Of a stretch of DNA of 64,000 nt, positions 21,610 to 32,700 are shown in pieces. Both the position numbers and the translations under genes were made by a program. Under the pieces are notes generated by a model. The model had not been told where the DNA came from, did not search any database, and worked only from the letters and a program-made list of their open reading frames with translations. The stretch covers positions 1,302,001-1,366,000 of the forward strand of contig NBBA01000002.1 in the NCBI GenBank assembly GCA_002794785.1, given 5' to 3'. Each line of letters starts with the position of its first letter. Position 1 is the stretch's first letter. The stretch is from Coniferiporia sulphurascens. Lineage: Eukaryota > Basidiomycota > Agaricomycetes > Hymenochaetales > Hymenochaetaceae.

Positions 21610-22591
21610 TCAGAATGCGGTAGCGAAAACAAGCGCAGTGCATGCAAGCGCAACGAAAGCCTGCACACTGCGTGCCTGGAAGTCGAGCACGAGCGCTGCT
21701 GCGCCGCTTGTTGTCGACGACGTAGCGGGTGAGGCGGCCAGCGAGTTGGTCTGGCTTGTCTTTGCGGACGAGGAGCTGACGACGGACGTCTGCGTCACCG
21801 CGTTAGACGGGGAGGTAACCAGTACCGAGCCAGAGACCGGACTTGAGGTAGCAGGAGAGGTAGGGGGAACCGACACGGCGCTGGTGGGTGGGGCAGCTGC
21901 AGAAGACGCTGAGTTCGAGGCAGAGTTCGAGGCAGGGACACTGCCAGTGGGGGTGGGGGCATCAGCCTCGTTGAGGTAAGACGGAGCGGCAGAGGCGGAA
22001 GCCGCATTGACCAGTGAGCCTGTACCCCATTGTATGTTGTCGGTCGTCTCGGACGGTGGGGTAGTGGCGCCATTTGTATCCGCAATGGCAAAGCGTCCAG
22101 TCCAGGTAAGGTTCTGCGGGGCCGCGGGCGTCGAGAACTGGTAGAAATATATTGCCGAGTTCGGGGTAACCTGGCACGGACAGAGTCTCAGTATAATTGT
22201 CCGACGACGCTTAAGCGAGGGGAAACGTTACCTGGGGGCAGGTGTAAATGAACGATGTTGCTTTGGTGCCGTCAAGAGTTGCCACAGCTATAGAGGAAAA
22301 GCGAAAGAAAGAAGGGGGGGGGGGGGGGAGGGACAATGAAGTCAGTACAGATTATACGCGACTACAGATGCTGATATCGCACTCACTTGTAAGGTGGACC
22401 ATGTCAGAATTGCTACCCGTCATGAGCTCGATGTTCAAGGTCGTCCACGTGCCCGTGGTATCCGCGTCCCATTGGATAGAGCAGGAGGCCCCTTCGTTAT
22501 ATATATTGCCCGGGGCGGGCTCGGACGGGACGACCTCAGCCAAGACGGCGAGGGCGGGAAGGACAGCGGCAACGAAGAGTGCTTTGAACAT
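21610..22591 (-). CDS. Kre9/Knh1-type Ser/Thr-rich GPI-anchored cell-surface protein
   Basis: Three exons on the minus strand: 22387-22591, 22232-22287, 21610-22170 (273 aa). A signal peptide (MFKALFVAAVLPALAVLAEV) leads into a beta-sandwich of the fungal Kre9/Knh1 N-terminal family, with PSEPAPGNIYNEG, CSIQWDAD and, later, FAIAD-type residues. A long Ser/Thr/Ala/Pro region follows, suited to O-mannosylation. The last about 20 residues are hydrophobic (AFVALACTALVFATAF), as for GPI attachment. It is probably anchored at the plasma membrane or cell wall. The precise role is unknown. Confidence 0.8.
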
Positions 22592-24310
22592 TATGCTGAT
22601 GCAAGAAAAACACGGCAGGAGGAGAGGGGCGGGGTATGGATGTTTTCGTTTTAAAAACAAGAGCCCTAGAGAGAATGAAGGAAAGGGGGGTGGGGGGAAG
22701 AGAGGAAACGAAAAAGCGGTCAGCTCGACTGACGCGGTGGCAGAATCGTGAAACTCGAGAGCGACGCGAAATACTCACTATTTATGCGAAAAAAAGAGTG
22801 ACGGTGGGGATTAGTTGGACGGCGGGCGCAACACAAAAAGTGACTGGCGAGATGGGGGTAAAAAGAGCGGGAGCGCACTACCAGTGCACTTTGAAGGAAA
22901 CTCAACAGCGGGCGGCGATCCAGGACTATCCGCCCTCGTGGGAATATGTGCCTTGATTGGCTCGGCTACCGAGAAGCCCGCGTGCTGATGTTGTTCCTCT
23001 CTTTCCTCCTCCCTCTGCATTCGATAACCTAGGCAGATTCCCGGCTCATATCTTTAGAATTTTATGCCATAGGTATTATTTGGCATTCGGGAGGGCTGGA
23101 TTTTTCATGCTAAACTTCCCTTTTCTGAAAATATTGTGGCAGTCGCGCCACCGGTCCGGTGCGCGTCCTGCACAGCCCTGCGGAACGAGATAAACTGAAT
23201 ACATATGAACATACATATGCAAGTCCGCTTTTTTTATTCGTAACGCTACATTTTCTCCTGGTCTCCGTAGCGACGACTTTCGGAATTCTTTAGACGCCCC
23301 TGTGCGCTCCGGACAGTCAAACGCAACATCTAATATACTGTACATCCTCGACAAATTACAGTAATTGTGCTGCCCCGGGACCTAGACGCCCTTCAAGCTG
23401 TCTTATGCGTTTCACAGGCTAACAAAGTGGACTCAAGCAAACAGATACTGTACTCGGTTGAATCGCTTACACGCGTGTCAGCTGCCAATCGCTTTATGTG
23501 CTGGGCGCCAAAATGCAGCGCCGACGCCGATGTCGGCGCGTTTTTAGTCATTTCCCCGGTAAACACTCGGTTACAACTGATGATCAACGTGATGGGGCCC
23601 TGTATATCTTGTGCGAGGTCCGCGCTTTTCGTTCCCTGGAGTCTAGGCCCTGTTGACGAAAGTCAATGGAACGCGCTCCTTTTTTCTTAAAGTCAGAGGG
23701 GACTAGACTAGGATGCGTATAATTCCCTTTCTAGAAGGTGTGCTGCTTTCTTTTCCCCTCTAAAGTTGAGACTTTGCAAGCAAGACTAGAAGAAAATGGG
23801 ATCACTATTTTTTCCATTACGGTAGCTCTCGTAAGTGGGAAAACTAATTCATTTAATCAATACACATGTGCGCCTACTAGGCTATGTATCCAGACATAGA
23901 TTTATGCCGTTCCAGCGCAAGTGACGAGATCTGTCAGTGTCGGGGTCGCCGATGGTCTTGCTAATTTTCTCCTCTTGAGTCAAGTATTTATTACTGCCGC
24001 CGACTCGACGGGACGGCCGACCTCGCGGGCCGTGCAGGCTAAAGTCCACTTTACGGGAATGTAACAAATCGCGCATGCACCTGTTCTAAAGGCAGATGCT
24101 TTTTTTTAAACCGCATCGGTCGCAGTTCCAGACGTGATATACTCTCGACTTGTATAACCTTATTGACTGCGCGCTAGCGCTGCTTGAGACGCTTTTAACG
24201 ATTCGAATTCCTTCTTTTCTTCCTCTTCCCCCTTCTTACTCCCCGAATTCCCTATGTCCTGTGTGTTCTTTCTTTAATTAGATCCACAGAATGCTTATGT
24301 GTCAAATACA
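22592..24310. other. intergenic, nothing recognised
   Basis: The first 300 bp form the upstream region of the Kre9-like gene and include a G-run and purine-rich tracts. The rest has no coding region that I can support. Confidence 0.45.
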
Positions 24311-24534
24311 GTCGAACCCCTCATAATGCATACCCCTCATAATGCATAATCTACTAAATAAAGTAACTCATCACATGATATTCCGGCAATGCCGCGTCGC
24401 TAATCACTGATTTTTTATCTATCCGGAGCGGCTAGGTCAAACAATTACCATTCATGGGAAAGATAATCAAAAACCTCCCATAATGCATATTACAAATGAT
24501 GCCACCGGCCTCCATGCATTATGAGGGGTTCGAC
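24311..24534. mobile_element. MITE with pogo-like terminal inverted repeats
   Basis: The ends are a perfect 21-bp inverted repeat (GTCGAACCCCTCATAATGCAT and its complement) about 224 bp apart. A TA dinucleotide follows directly on the right, and TA precedes CA-GTCGAAC on the left. CAGTCGAACC termini resemble those of pogo/Fot1-type elements. There is no ORF inside, so it is non-autonomous. The TIR core CCCCTCATAATGCAT is repeated once more just inside the left end. Confidence 0.75.
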
Positions 24535-24539
24535 TAGGT

Positions 24540-25606
24540 CACGAATTTGAACAACAAAATAAAATGAAAGCAAATATACAGCATGTACCTATTCCTTTGA
24601 GCACCCTCGGTCCTTTAAACACTGGCCCTATCTCACTCAATTGTGCAGAAACACTAGTACTTACGAAACTTTGTATGAGTACTTCTGGGATACATATCTA
24701 GCTATATACCGACTTTGGGCTGGTTTGGTCCCGTAGGTAAATCTAGGGCAATGAAAGGGTGCAAAAAACGGGTGTTCCAACCGGAGTAGGCTATGGTAAT
24801 CACATCATTGAGATTCTTTGGCTGAACATGTTCACACCAAGTCTAAATCAGCTTGTAGCAGAGACATAGATATTTCAAGAGAACATTTTTTGGGCAGGAC
24901 TGATAAGGAATAAGATGAGTTAGAGGATCAAAAGGCGGAAATTGGGTGTTCAAGGTCAGGGGAGTGATGCCAATTTCCCACGCACCTCTGCCTTGATGGT
25001 AACTGTGTCACAATGTGTTCAAAGGATTGAGTTGCGTGACAAATGGCCACATTTCTCAAAACATTTCTCATTAATTATACAGAGCACCTGTCACCGTAAA
25101 AACTCATAAATACATTTTGAGATACATCAAATATATTACTATAAAATTGTAGAGGGAACTGTCGAGATTTGGAATTTACAGGAGCAAAACTTGGTGAGGC
25201 GTTCTAAAGAATAGGTGTACACTACATTTTCAGCAACCTGAACGCGGTGCTCTCCGCGTCGCGGCTACCTGCACAGGCTGCACTAGCACTTGCCCCAAAC
25301 ATGATTACCCTGTAATACCAGTGCCCGGATGCGAAGACTTTTACAGCCTTCGCACGGCATTTTTGGTGGAAACGCAGTAAAGCGGAAGGTCTGAAAGTCT
25401 GAGACAGGAAGGTATAATTGTCGAATGCTCGGTCTGCCACGTCAGTCCCATCCCACGCGTCTGCATCGCGTGCGCACGGACCCGTCTGTACATAAGCTCG
25501 GGCTCAAGACACGTCTGCCTCTTCCCACATCCCGTTCCCCTCTATTTCTCCCCTTTCCTTTGGCTCGTCCTCGCTCTTGTAGCTGTAGCAGGAGCCGTCG
25601 ACGACA
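24540..25606. other. intergenic, upstream of the PDI gene
   Basis: AT-rich, no coding sequence recognised. A C/T-rich tract at about 25500-25580 precedes the PDI start codon and is likely part of its promoter or 5' UTR. Confidence 0.5.
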
Positions 25607-27187
25607 ATGATGCTCCCGCAGCTGCTCGCCATCTCGCTCGCGCTTGCGCCGAACCTTGTGTCCGCCGCCATCTTCCCCGAGAACTCACTCGTGAAGATGA
25701 TTGACCACAAGGGCTTTAAGGCCGCACTCCAGGAGAATGTGTGTTACTAAATTTCATTCTACGTGGTTGTACTAATATTCTCTTTAGATGACTTCCGTTG
25801 TCGCGTTCGTCGCGCCGTGGTGCGGTGTGAGTAGCTCACTCTTGTTAGCTGTGTAAACGGGGCACTAACGCGCGCATATCACCTCCTAGCACTGTCAACG
25901 TATGGCTCCGGAGTACAGCAAGGCGGCACTGGGCCTGCATCCCCTCGTCCCACTGTATGCGGTTGACTGCGACGCGCAGCAGAACAAACGGTTATGTGCT
26001 GAACAGGGTGTTAAAGGGTTCCCGACTGTAAAGGTATGAAACTTCATAATCCATCTGTCTATGTCTGCTTACATGCTGATTATATTTGAATCTATATAGC
26101 TTTTCCCTCGTGGAAAGGACATGGCCCCCGTCGAGTTCGACGGCGAACGCTCGGCGAGCGCGTTCTTCTACTTCGCCAAGCGCGGTATCCCGAATAAGAT
26201 CCAGAAGATTCACCAGTTCGAGGACTTTGACAGGGACATAAATGATAAAAGCGTATGTCTCATTTTTCAAACATGATAAATGTTCCGCGGCACTAACACG
26301 TATTTCGAACAGATTGTTAAGAAGTCACGCGCGATTCTCATGAACAAAACGAACAAAATGCCGATCCTATGGTCGACATTGGCGAACAAATACCGCGATC
26401 AGATTGCGTTCCTTACGCACCGTGACCGGAAGGGAAAGAGTTCGGTAAAGCTCGGTTTTGAGAAGGGCGAAGACGGCATACCGAAGATCCTAATTTTCCC
26501 TGCGGGAGAGACGAAAGCTATTCAATTCCAGGGTAAGCATCATTTTGACTTCTCACGCACGTCTTCACCTGTCTAAATCTAATCTATCTCGTTGCTATCT
26601 AATTAGGTATTATGAAATTCGATTCACTCTCCAAATTCTTCGACTCTTTAATCGACGGTACCGCCGACCTCTCTGAGCTCAACGCAGCCGCGGCCGCAGA
26701 GGAGTTCGTGCCCGACCCGAAGGAGCTCGAAATCGAGAAACAGCAGGAGGCGGAGATGCTTCGCCTTGCGCATGGAGGGTTCTCAAATATGATTGACTTT
26801 GAGGCGGCCGTGCGCGATGGCAGTGCGAAGAACTATCACCAGGCGAATGGGTATCCTGGTATGATGGGTGCACCGCCGGTGGTGGAGGAGAAGAAAGAGA
26901 AAGAGGGGGAGAAGGAGAAGAAGAAAGAGAAGACACGGAAGATCAGGATGCCTATGACGGATGAGTCGGGTCAGATCGTCCTGGACGTCTCGACTGGAGG
27001 CATGACTGCGACCGCTACTGAATCGGTGGAGACCTCGGAGCCCGAATCTGTCGTGGATGTTGAGCCGGAGGTGGAGAGCGTGGCTGCAGAGCCCGAGGTA
27101 CTTGCTGAGCCCGTCCCCGTGGAGTCCGCAAGCGAACCCGCAGTCGAGCCGGTGGTAGAAACGGAGCGCGTCAAGGATGAGCTATAG
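25607..27187 (+). CDS. protein disulfide-isomerase (thioredoxin fold, CGHC, KDEL)
   Basis: ER oxidoreductase that forms and reshuffles disulfides in secreted proteins. Six exons: 25607-25738, 25788-25826, 25890-26033, 26100-26252, 26313-26532, 26607-27187 (422 aa). A signal peptide leads into a thioredoxin domain with active site APWCGHC; an intron falls between the Gly and His codons. KGFPTVK carries the usual cis-Pro. A second, redox-inactive thioredoxin-like region follows (roughly residues 110-260). The tail is acidic and lysine-rich with Val-Glu-Pro repeats and ends exactly in KDEL, the ER-retention signal. It resembles the MPD1/PDIA6-like group with one active site. Either of two adjacent ATG codons could start it. 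Confidence 0.9.
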
Positions 27188-27550
27188 CCCTGTCCATCGA
27201 GACGGCTGAACTGTATTTTATCATTGTCTCTGTCCTGGGTGTTTATCACTTCCGGAAGTATAATTATTTTTGCATGTTTGTAAAGGGTCTTCGTCACAAT
27301 ATTTTCATCTATGGGATTTGTCCGCGTGTGTTTTGTAAGGAAATACAGATAGAGGAAACGGTACTTGCGCTGAGAAAGGCGGCTGCTTTCGAATATTGCG
27401 ACCGCGGGTTACATCTGAAGAGAGAATCCCGGTCGCCATAAATATTCAAGTCCTCGGCAAACCATAACAAAATCCCCCTCCGCCAGGCCATAATATACAA
27501 GCGTACTGATGACAAGGTTCCAAAAAATAAGATTAAGAAAAAGAACAGGG

Positions 27551-28363
27551 TCATTCTTCCGCTTTGTGTAGCTGAAATCAATTTAACATGTAAGGTTTCG
27601 TTATTATCATGGAAGGTAGAAAACGTACCTCGGCAGCCAGAGTCGTCCACTCCTTCAGGGTGCGAATATACTCGTCCCTGCCGTCATCTACTACAATGTC
27701 AGGGCTCCATACGATCAAAGAGGCAAATGTTTGCGTTGGCTTGAGCGTCCTGACTTCGCCCGTCTCAGCAACAGTGAGAGTCGTACTCGGATCAACATCA
27801 TCCAGATCCATTGCATCTTGAGAAGTTCCCCCCTCCTCTCTTTCTTCCGCTACCTCGGCCGCCTTCGAGCGCCGCGTCTTGCGGGCTGTAGGCTTTCGCG
27901 CCTTCGTCTTCGCGTTTTTTGTCTCTTTCTCCCCTTCCTTCTCCTTCGCCCTTGTTTGCGCCTTGGCCTGAGCGTCTCCGCGTGCGTCGGTGCGCAACAC
28001 GACGCCCGTGTATCCTTCCGGAAGCGGGAATTCAAGCCCTACGATGCGACGCCCGCGGAAGGCCGCGATGAGCCGCTTCCCAAGTCCAGCCCGTGTCTTT
28101 GGCGGTTGGCCTACAGCCAAAGTACCTCCCTTCACATTTGCGTCGCTTGTGCTCGTCGCAGGGTCCGGCATAGACACGGATGATGATGACGACGGCCCAC
28201 CCGGAGCCTGGGACCTCCCGTCCTCTGTCTCAGTCCTCACGTGGAAAAACGTGGACAAGGGCGCTGGGCCCGAGTACGCAACATGAAAAGGCATGAGTTG
28301 AGGAGACGAGCATGATACGAGCGGATTTTCTGGAGCTGCGAGTTGCAGTTTGGGAGAGGGCAT
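27551..28363 (-). CDS. ribonuclease H2 subunit C (Rnh203-like)
   Basis: Non-catalytic subunit of the nuclear RNase H2 complex, which removes ribonucleotides and RNA from DNA. Two exons: 27629-28363 and 27551-27571 (251 aa). The N-terminal segment ends in STFFHVR. A later core reads AFRGRRIVGLEFPLPEGYTG, the typical G-R-x-(I/L)-x-G ... P-x-GY-x-G signature of the family. A Lys/Arg-rich linker follows, then FASLIVWSPD near the C-terminus. The 7-codon last exon ends LHKAEE. The basic, disordered insertion (about residues 130-180) is long for the family. The plus-strand PDI gene ends 363 bp away in convergent orientation. Confidence 0.78.
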
Positions 28364-29767
28364 AAGCGCAACTTGGAGAGAAGCGGCCAGGCTCAGAAAC
28401 CGCGCTTCATGGAAACGTCATGAATTCACGTGATGTGACGAGTACGCGTTGAGGTTGAGGAACGACTCGGTCGTTTCTGGCTTGCCACGGAAGTGGTACT
28501 GAAAACTACACTATCGTATTCCCCCTCTTTAAAAGTCACAACCTCAGCCTCTATGTCATAGGTATGGAATCAAAAAAAGATGTCCTTTTGGACTGTTGCA
28601 CAGTACGTATATGAATCTTTCTTGTCACTCTTTTCGGCAAAATTTCGGTGTGATTCCAGTTCGAGTCTGATTTCAATTATTTTTTGAACCATTCTGGTTG
28701 ATTTCTCAGCGAAATCTGTAGACGTTTCCGACCTTGGAAGCAGTTCTCGTTTCAGATGTGACGCGAGGGCTAGTGGGGAATTGGATCAAGTATTGCTTTG
28801 CGGTTTAGATATAAAAAGGGTCGTCCAAGCTACCAAAATGGATTATTTGAAGAACCTCGGATTCGCTTCGTTCGTTTAGGCCTCACTGTGATTACATTTT
28901 TTGTCCAGATGCAATGTACTCCACGGAGATACGCCGTAGCGTGTACTTACACACACCATTTTCTCGAGGGCAGACAAGGAGAAATTAGAACATCGCAAAA
29001 ACTGGAAAAATACTGTAAGTGATTGGATTTAGAGTTCGTAGGATTACACTCTACTCATGGTGCATATAAACACCCTATAATGTCCTCGATAAGCACCACA
29101 GTCCAACCCCCTTTTTTGTTTTGGAAAAACTCAAATAGAAACGAAGGCATCGTCTGGGGTCTGATGGGAGCTTTTCCTTGTGTAGACATTGTATATATAC
29201 TTACGAACGGAGCTGCGCATTTCCTGTCCGCAAGATACTGGGATCCTTCGACTGTGCGGGTGTTCCGGGAGGGCAAAACTGTGTGTTCATACGAGTTGAT
29301 CCTCATCACTGATAAATTTTACGGAGGCACAGGACAGGAAGCCAAAAAAGGACGGCGACATACGGCGTCGAAGAGTTCAACTCGAAGGTCCGGATCGGCG
29401 TACCCAAACTGCGATGCACCACTCTACGGCAGCAATAAGCCCGCCTTCTGTGAGTAATGACAACAATCGTTACTCGCATGCTCCAAACGTGTTGGCTACT
29501 AACCGAGGCGTCCATTTTCTGGAGGTTGGAAGAAAGAAGTTCCAGAGGCGAATGAATTTATTCCCGATACCTAGAGGATTACGGCAAGCAGAAGCCCGGA
29601 GCGTCAACCACGTGGTTCCAATCAGTGATGCACGTGCCCTCCTAATGATAGAAGCTAATGCACAGCCTCCCGCCATCAACCACACCGACGCTGTCTATGC
29701 GGAATGCGCGAGCTTGTGCGGGGCTCGATGTATAAAATGATCCGACATTCAACTCTGCTTCAGCAAC
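28364..29767. other. intergenic, nothing recognised
   Basis: The segment separates the divergent RNase H2C and ankyrin genes, so it must hold both promoters. ORFs on either strand show no recognisable domain. Confidence 0.45.
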
Positions 29768-32700
29768 ATGGACTACCGTATCAACCAAGCACCAGAATCA
29801 CTGGCTTTTCTCAAGCGCGTCGCCGCGTTACCTGACGCTCCAAGCGTGTCGTTGGACGCCGTCCTCGCGCCTTCAGTCGAGGTCGAATCCGAGCTGCGTC
29901 GTCTCTATGCCCAGGATCGCCAGAACGTTCAACTCGCGGACCCGTATATTGGTCTCGTTAGTCTCTTTGACGCCCCCGACAGTCCCGGCATCCGCTCGAC
30001 TCGCCCACGCGTAATTCTCACCGAGGACGACCGTACCGCAAAGCATCTCTTCCCGCCATCCGACGACAGGCGCAGGAAGCATGGTGAGCCGTGCATCGTC
30101 GAGACCCTCGACGAGTTCCGCAAGAACTGGGCCATCTTCACAGAGGGTGCTCTCTCTCAACTCACCGACTGGAACAATGTCATCGCGGCTGGAGGCTCCG
30201 TACTTGGCTGTCTACTCCCTATATCTCAGGAAAACAAGGAATCGAGGCGGACGATGCGCAAGTACTTCCATTCGTCGGCCTATCCGACCTCGGACATTGA
30301 CCTCTTCCTATGGGGCCTGAATTCCGAGCAAGCCGAGGTCAAGATCAATCAAATCTACGAGGCCGCCCGCGATTCCGTACCATGGGACGCGACCTGTGTG
30401 CGGACAAAGCATGCTATTTCCATTCATTGTGTGTAATAATATAATATGGCCCGTGCCATCTATTTATTACACTCTCGTAGCGCAATATCCCTATCGGTCC
30501 GTCCAGATTGTCCTGCGTTTGTAGCACTCCCCAGGAGAAATTCTCGCTGGCTTCGACGTTGATGCGCCATGTGTCGCTTATGACGGGAGCCGCGTCCTTG
30601 CAAACCCGCGTTCTATCGTCGCACTTATGCGCCAGGCAAATACGGTAGACATGACACGCCGGTCGCCGTCGTATGAAGTCCGCCTGGCAAAGTACGCCTC
30701 TCGCGGCTTCGAAGTTTACGTTCGCGAGCTTCGGCGTGCGGACATTGATCCAACCGTAAGTCAGCATTATGCTTGCAGACGGAGTTCTCCCGACCTTGAT
30801 TAGATCTTCGAGCGCTCGCTCGCGCGCATTACGGGCCTTGCACGTCTGTTGGTGCTTGAGAAGTTGGCGCGTCCTGAAGCGCGTGTTTCCTACCTGGAGT
30901 CGCGACGTAGACTGCGGAGCCGTGCCCTGGGAAGCACAGTTTACACACGTCGGATGCGCCACCAGTGCAAGGGCGATCTCAAGGCAGATGAGGAGGTTAT
31001 CGGTTTAGACATGAATGATTATGATGTCGCGACACTGCACATCCCGTACGGTCCCGGCTGGACGGCAAAGCGCATTGAGAAGCTCGTATACCAAACAGAC
31101 CTGGGCATGAACTCGACGTTCAATCCGAAGAACAAGGACCGTCATCTCCATCGCCACGTCGCGTTCTTCGGCACGATGAAGGAATGTGTTGAAGATTTGT
31201 GTGAATACTGCCCTGAACCGAAAGATAATGCGGAGAGTGCGCTTCAAGAAGAAGAGGACAAGCAGTATGTTCGCGGAAGAATTCAGTTAGCGCTCCAGCC
31301 TTATCCAGACGAGTTATTGTTCGCAAACTAAATATTTTGGTGTAGATTCATGGAAGACGATCCCGGACGTCAGAGCATGACGGGCAGCTTTAACCCGATC
31401 GACGTTGGCGAATGGAGCGAGCTAGCATACCTTGGACCTGTGGAGAAACTTTTCGCTGCGATTGCTGCCAATGACTGTGCTTCCGTTTTTGCGTTGCTTA
31501 CGTCCGACGAGGTGGATATTGGTCGCCGCGATCACGTAGGACGTACTGCACTCCACGTCGCAATAATGAGTGCTGCGGTGGACGTCTCTGCGGACCTAGT
31601 AGACGCAGGGGCGCGCATGACGGCTCGTCTTGCCGACGGCCGCACGGCGCTTCACTTAGCGGCCCAGATGGACATGCCCACCATCGTGGGGAAGATGCTC
31701 ACGCGTAGTGCTTATAATGCCGAAAACGCGGAGCAAGCGGAAACAGGGGCCATAGCGAAGGGAGCAAGTAATGAAAAGATGGCTGTGGACGAGGAAGATG
31801 GAAGTGACCAAGAAGTTTCCGACGGCGAGGAGTCAGAGAAAAGGGCAAAAGGAGACAGAGAAGCAAATAGTCCCAATGAGCCTAATGCCGGCGCAGATAT
31901 TCCTGACGACAATCTCAATCTACCGGACATCCTTGACGTTAATGCTACCGACTGGGATCTCAATTTCACGCCTTTGGCGTATGCCATAGTCAATGGCTCG
32001 ACTCGTGTCGTGCAAGTACTACTGAACGCAGGCGCGGACCCAAATCTCGCTACGAAGACGAACAATTCCCAAGCGGCACTCATGCACCCGCTCACGTTTA
32101 CGCTTCTCCAAGCAGACGATGTACGCGCGGTAGAGCTTATCGACCAACTCGTGCGAGGAGACGCAAGCTCAGCTCAGGCAGACGAGAATCTGTTTTCAGT
32201 CTTCCATGCGCTTGTGCGCGCGGGTAGGATATCCCTCGTCGAAAAATTACTTTCCGTTGACCCTAGTGCAAATGCGGCAATTAATGTGCCAATTATTAGC
32301 GATCGTCAGAAGGTTATGCTACCGTTGGTGTCCGCCATTGAGAAGGGCGCGTACGCAGTTGCGGCGCTGCTGCTCGGCTATGGTGCGAGAGTTTTCATTT
32401 CGCCTGAGGATGTACAGAAGGCAAGGAACATGGCGTACGTATGCTGTCTGGTCTTAGTAGAGAGAGGGATGAACTGATCCGCATTTTTAGACCACATTAT
32501 AACACCGGATATAATCACGATCACAATCCACCGCACGAACTAGACTACCTCAAGAATGTGTTCCTTCCTGTAGAGGTCGCTCTCGCGCGGCACAGTTACA
32601 TGGTCAGCTTCCTCATTGACATGGGTGCACAGGTTTCTGTGCCTATCGGAAATTATCCCTTGGAAGGTCGATACCGCGATGGAGCCAGGCAGAGTCTGCT

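Noticed and set aside
23367..23690. 107-codon plus-strand ORF with several Cys
   Set aside because: Cys spacing does not match a known motif and no adjoining exons are evident.
30414..30962. 182-codon minus-strand ORF over exons 2-3 of the ankyrin gene
   Set aside because: It is antisense to conserved coding sequence; the stop in the sense frame makes the antisense ORF look better than it is.
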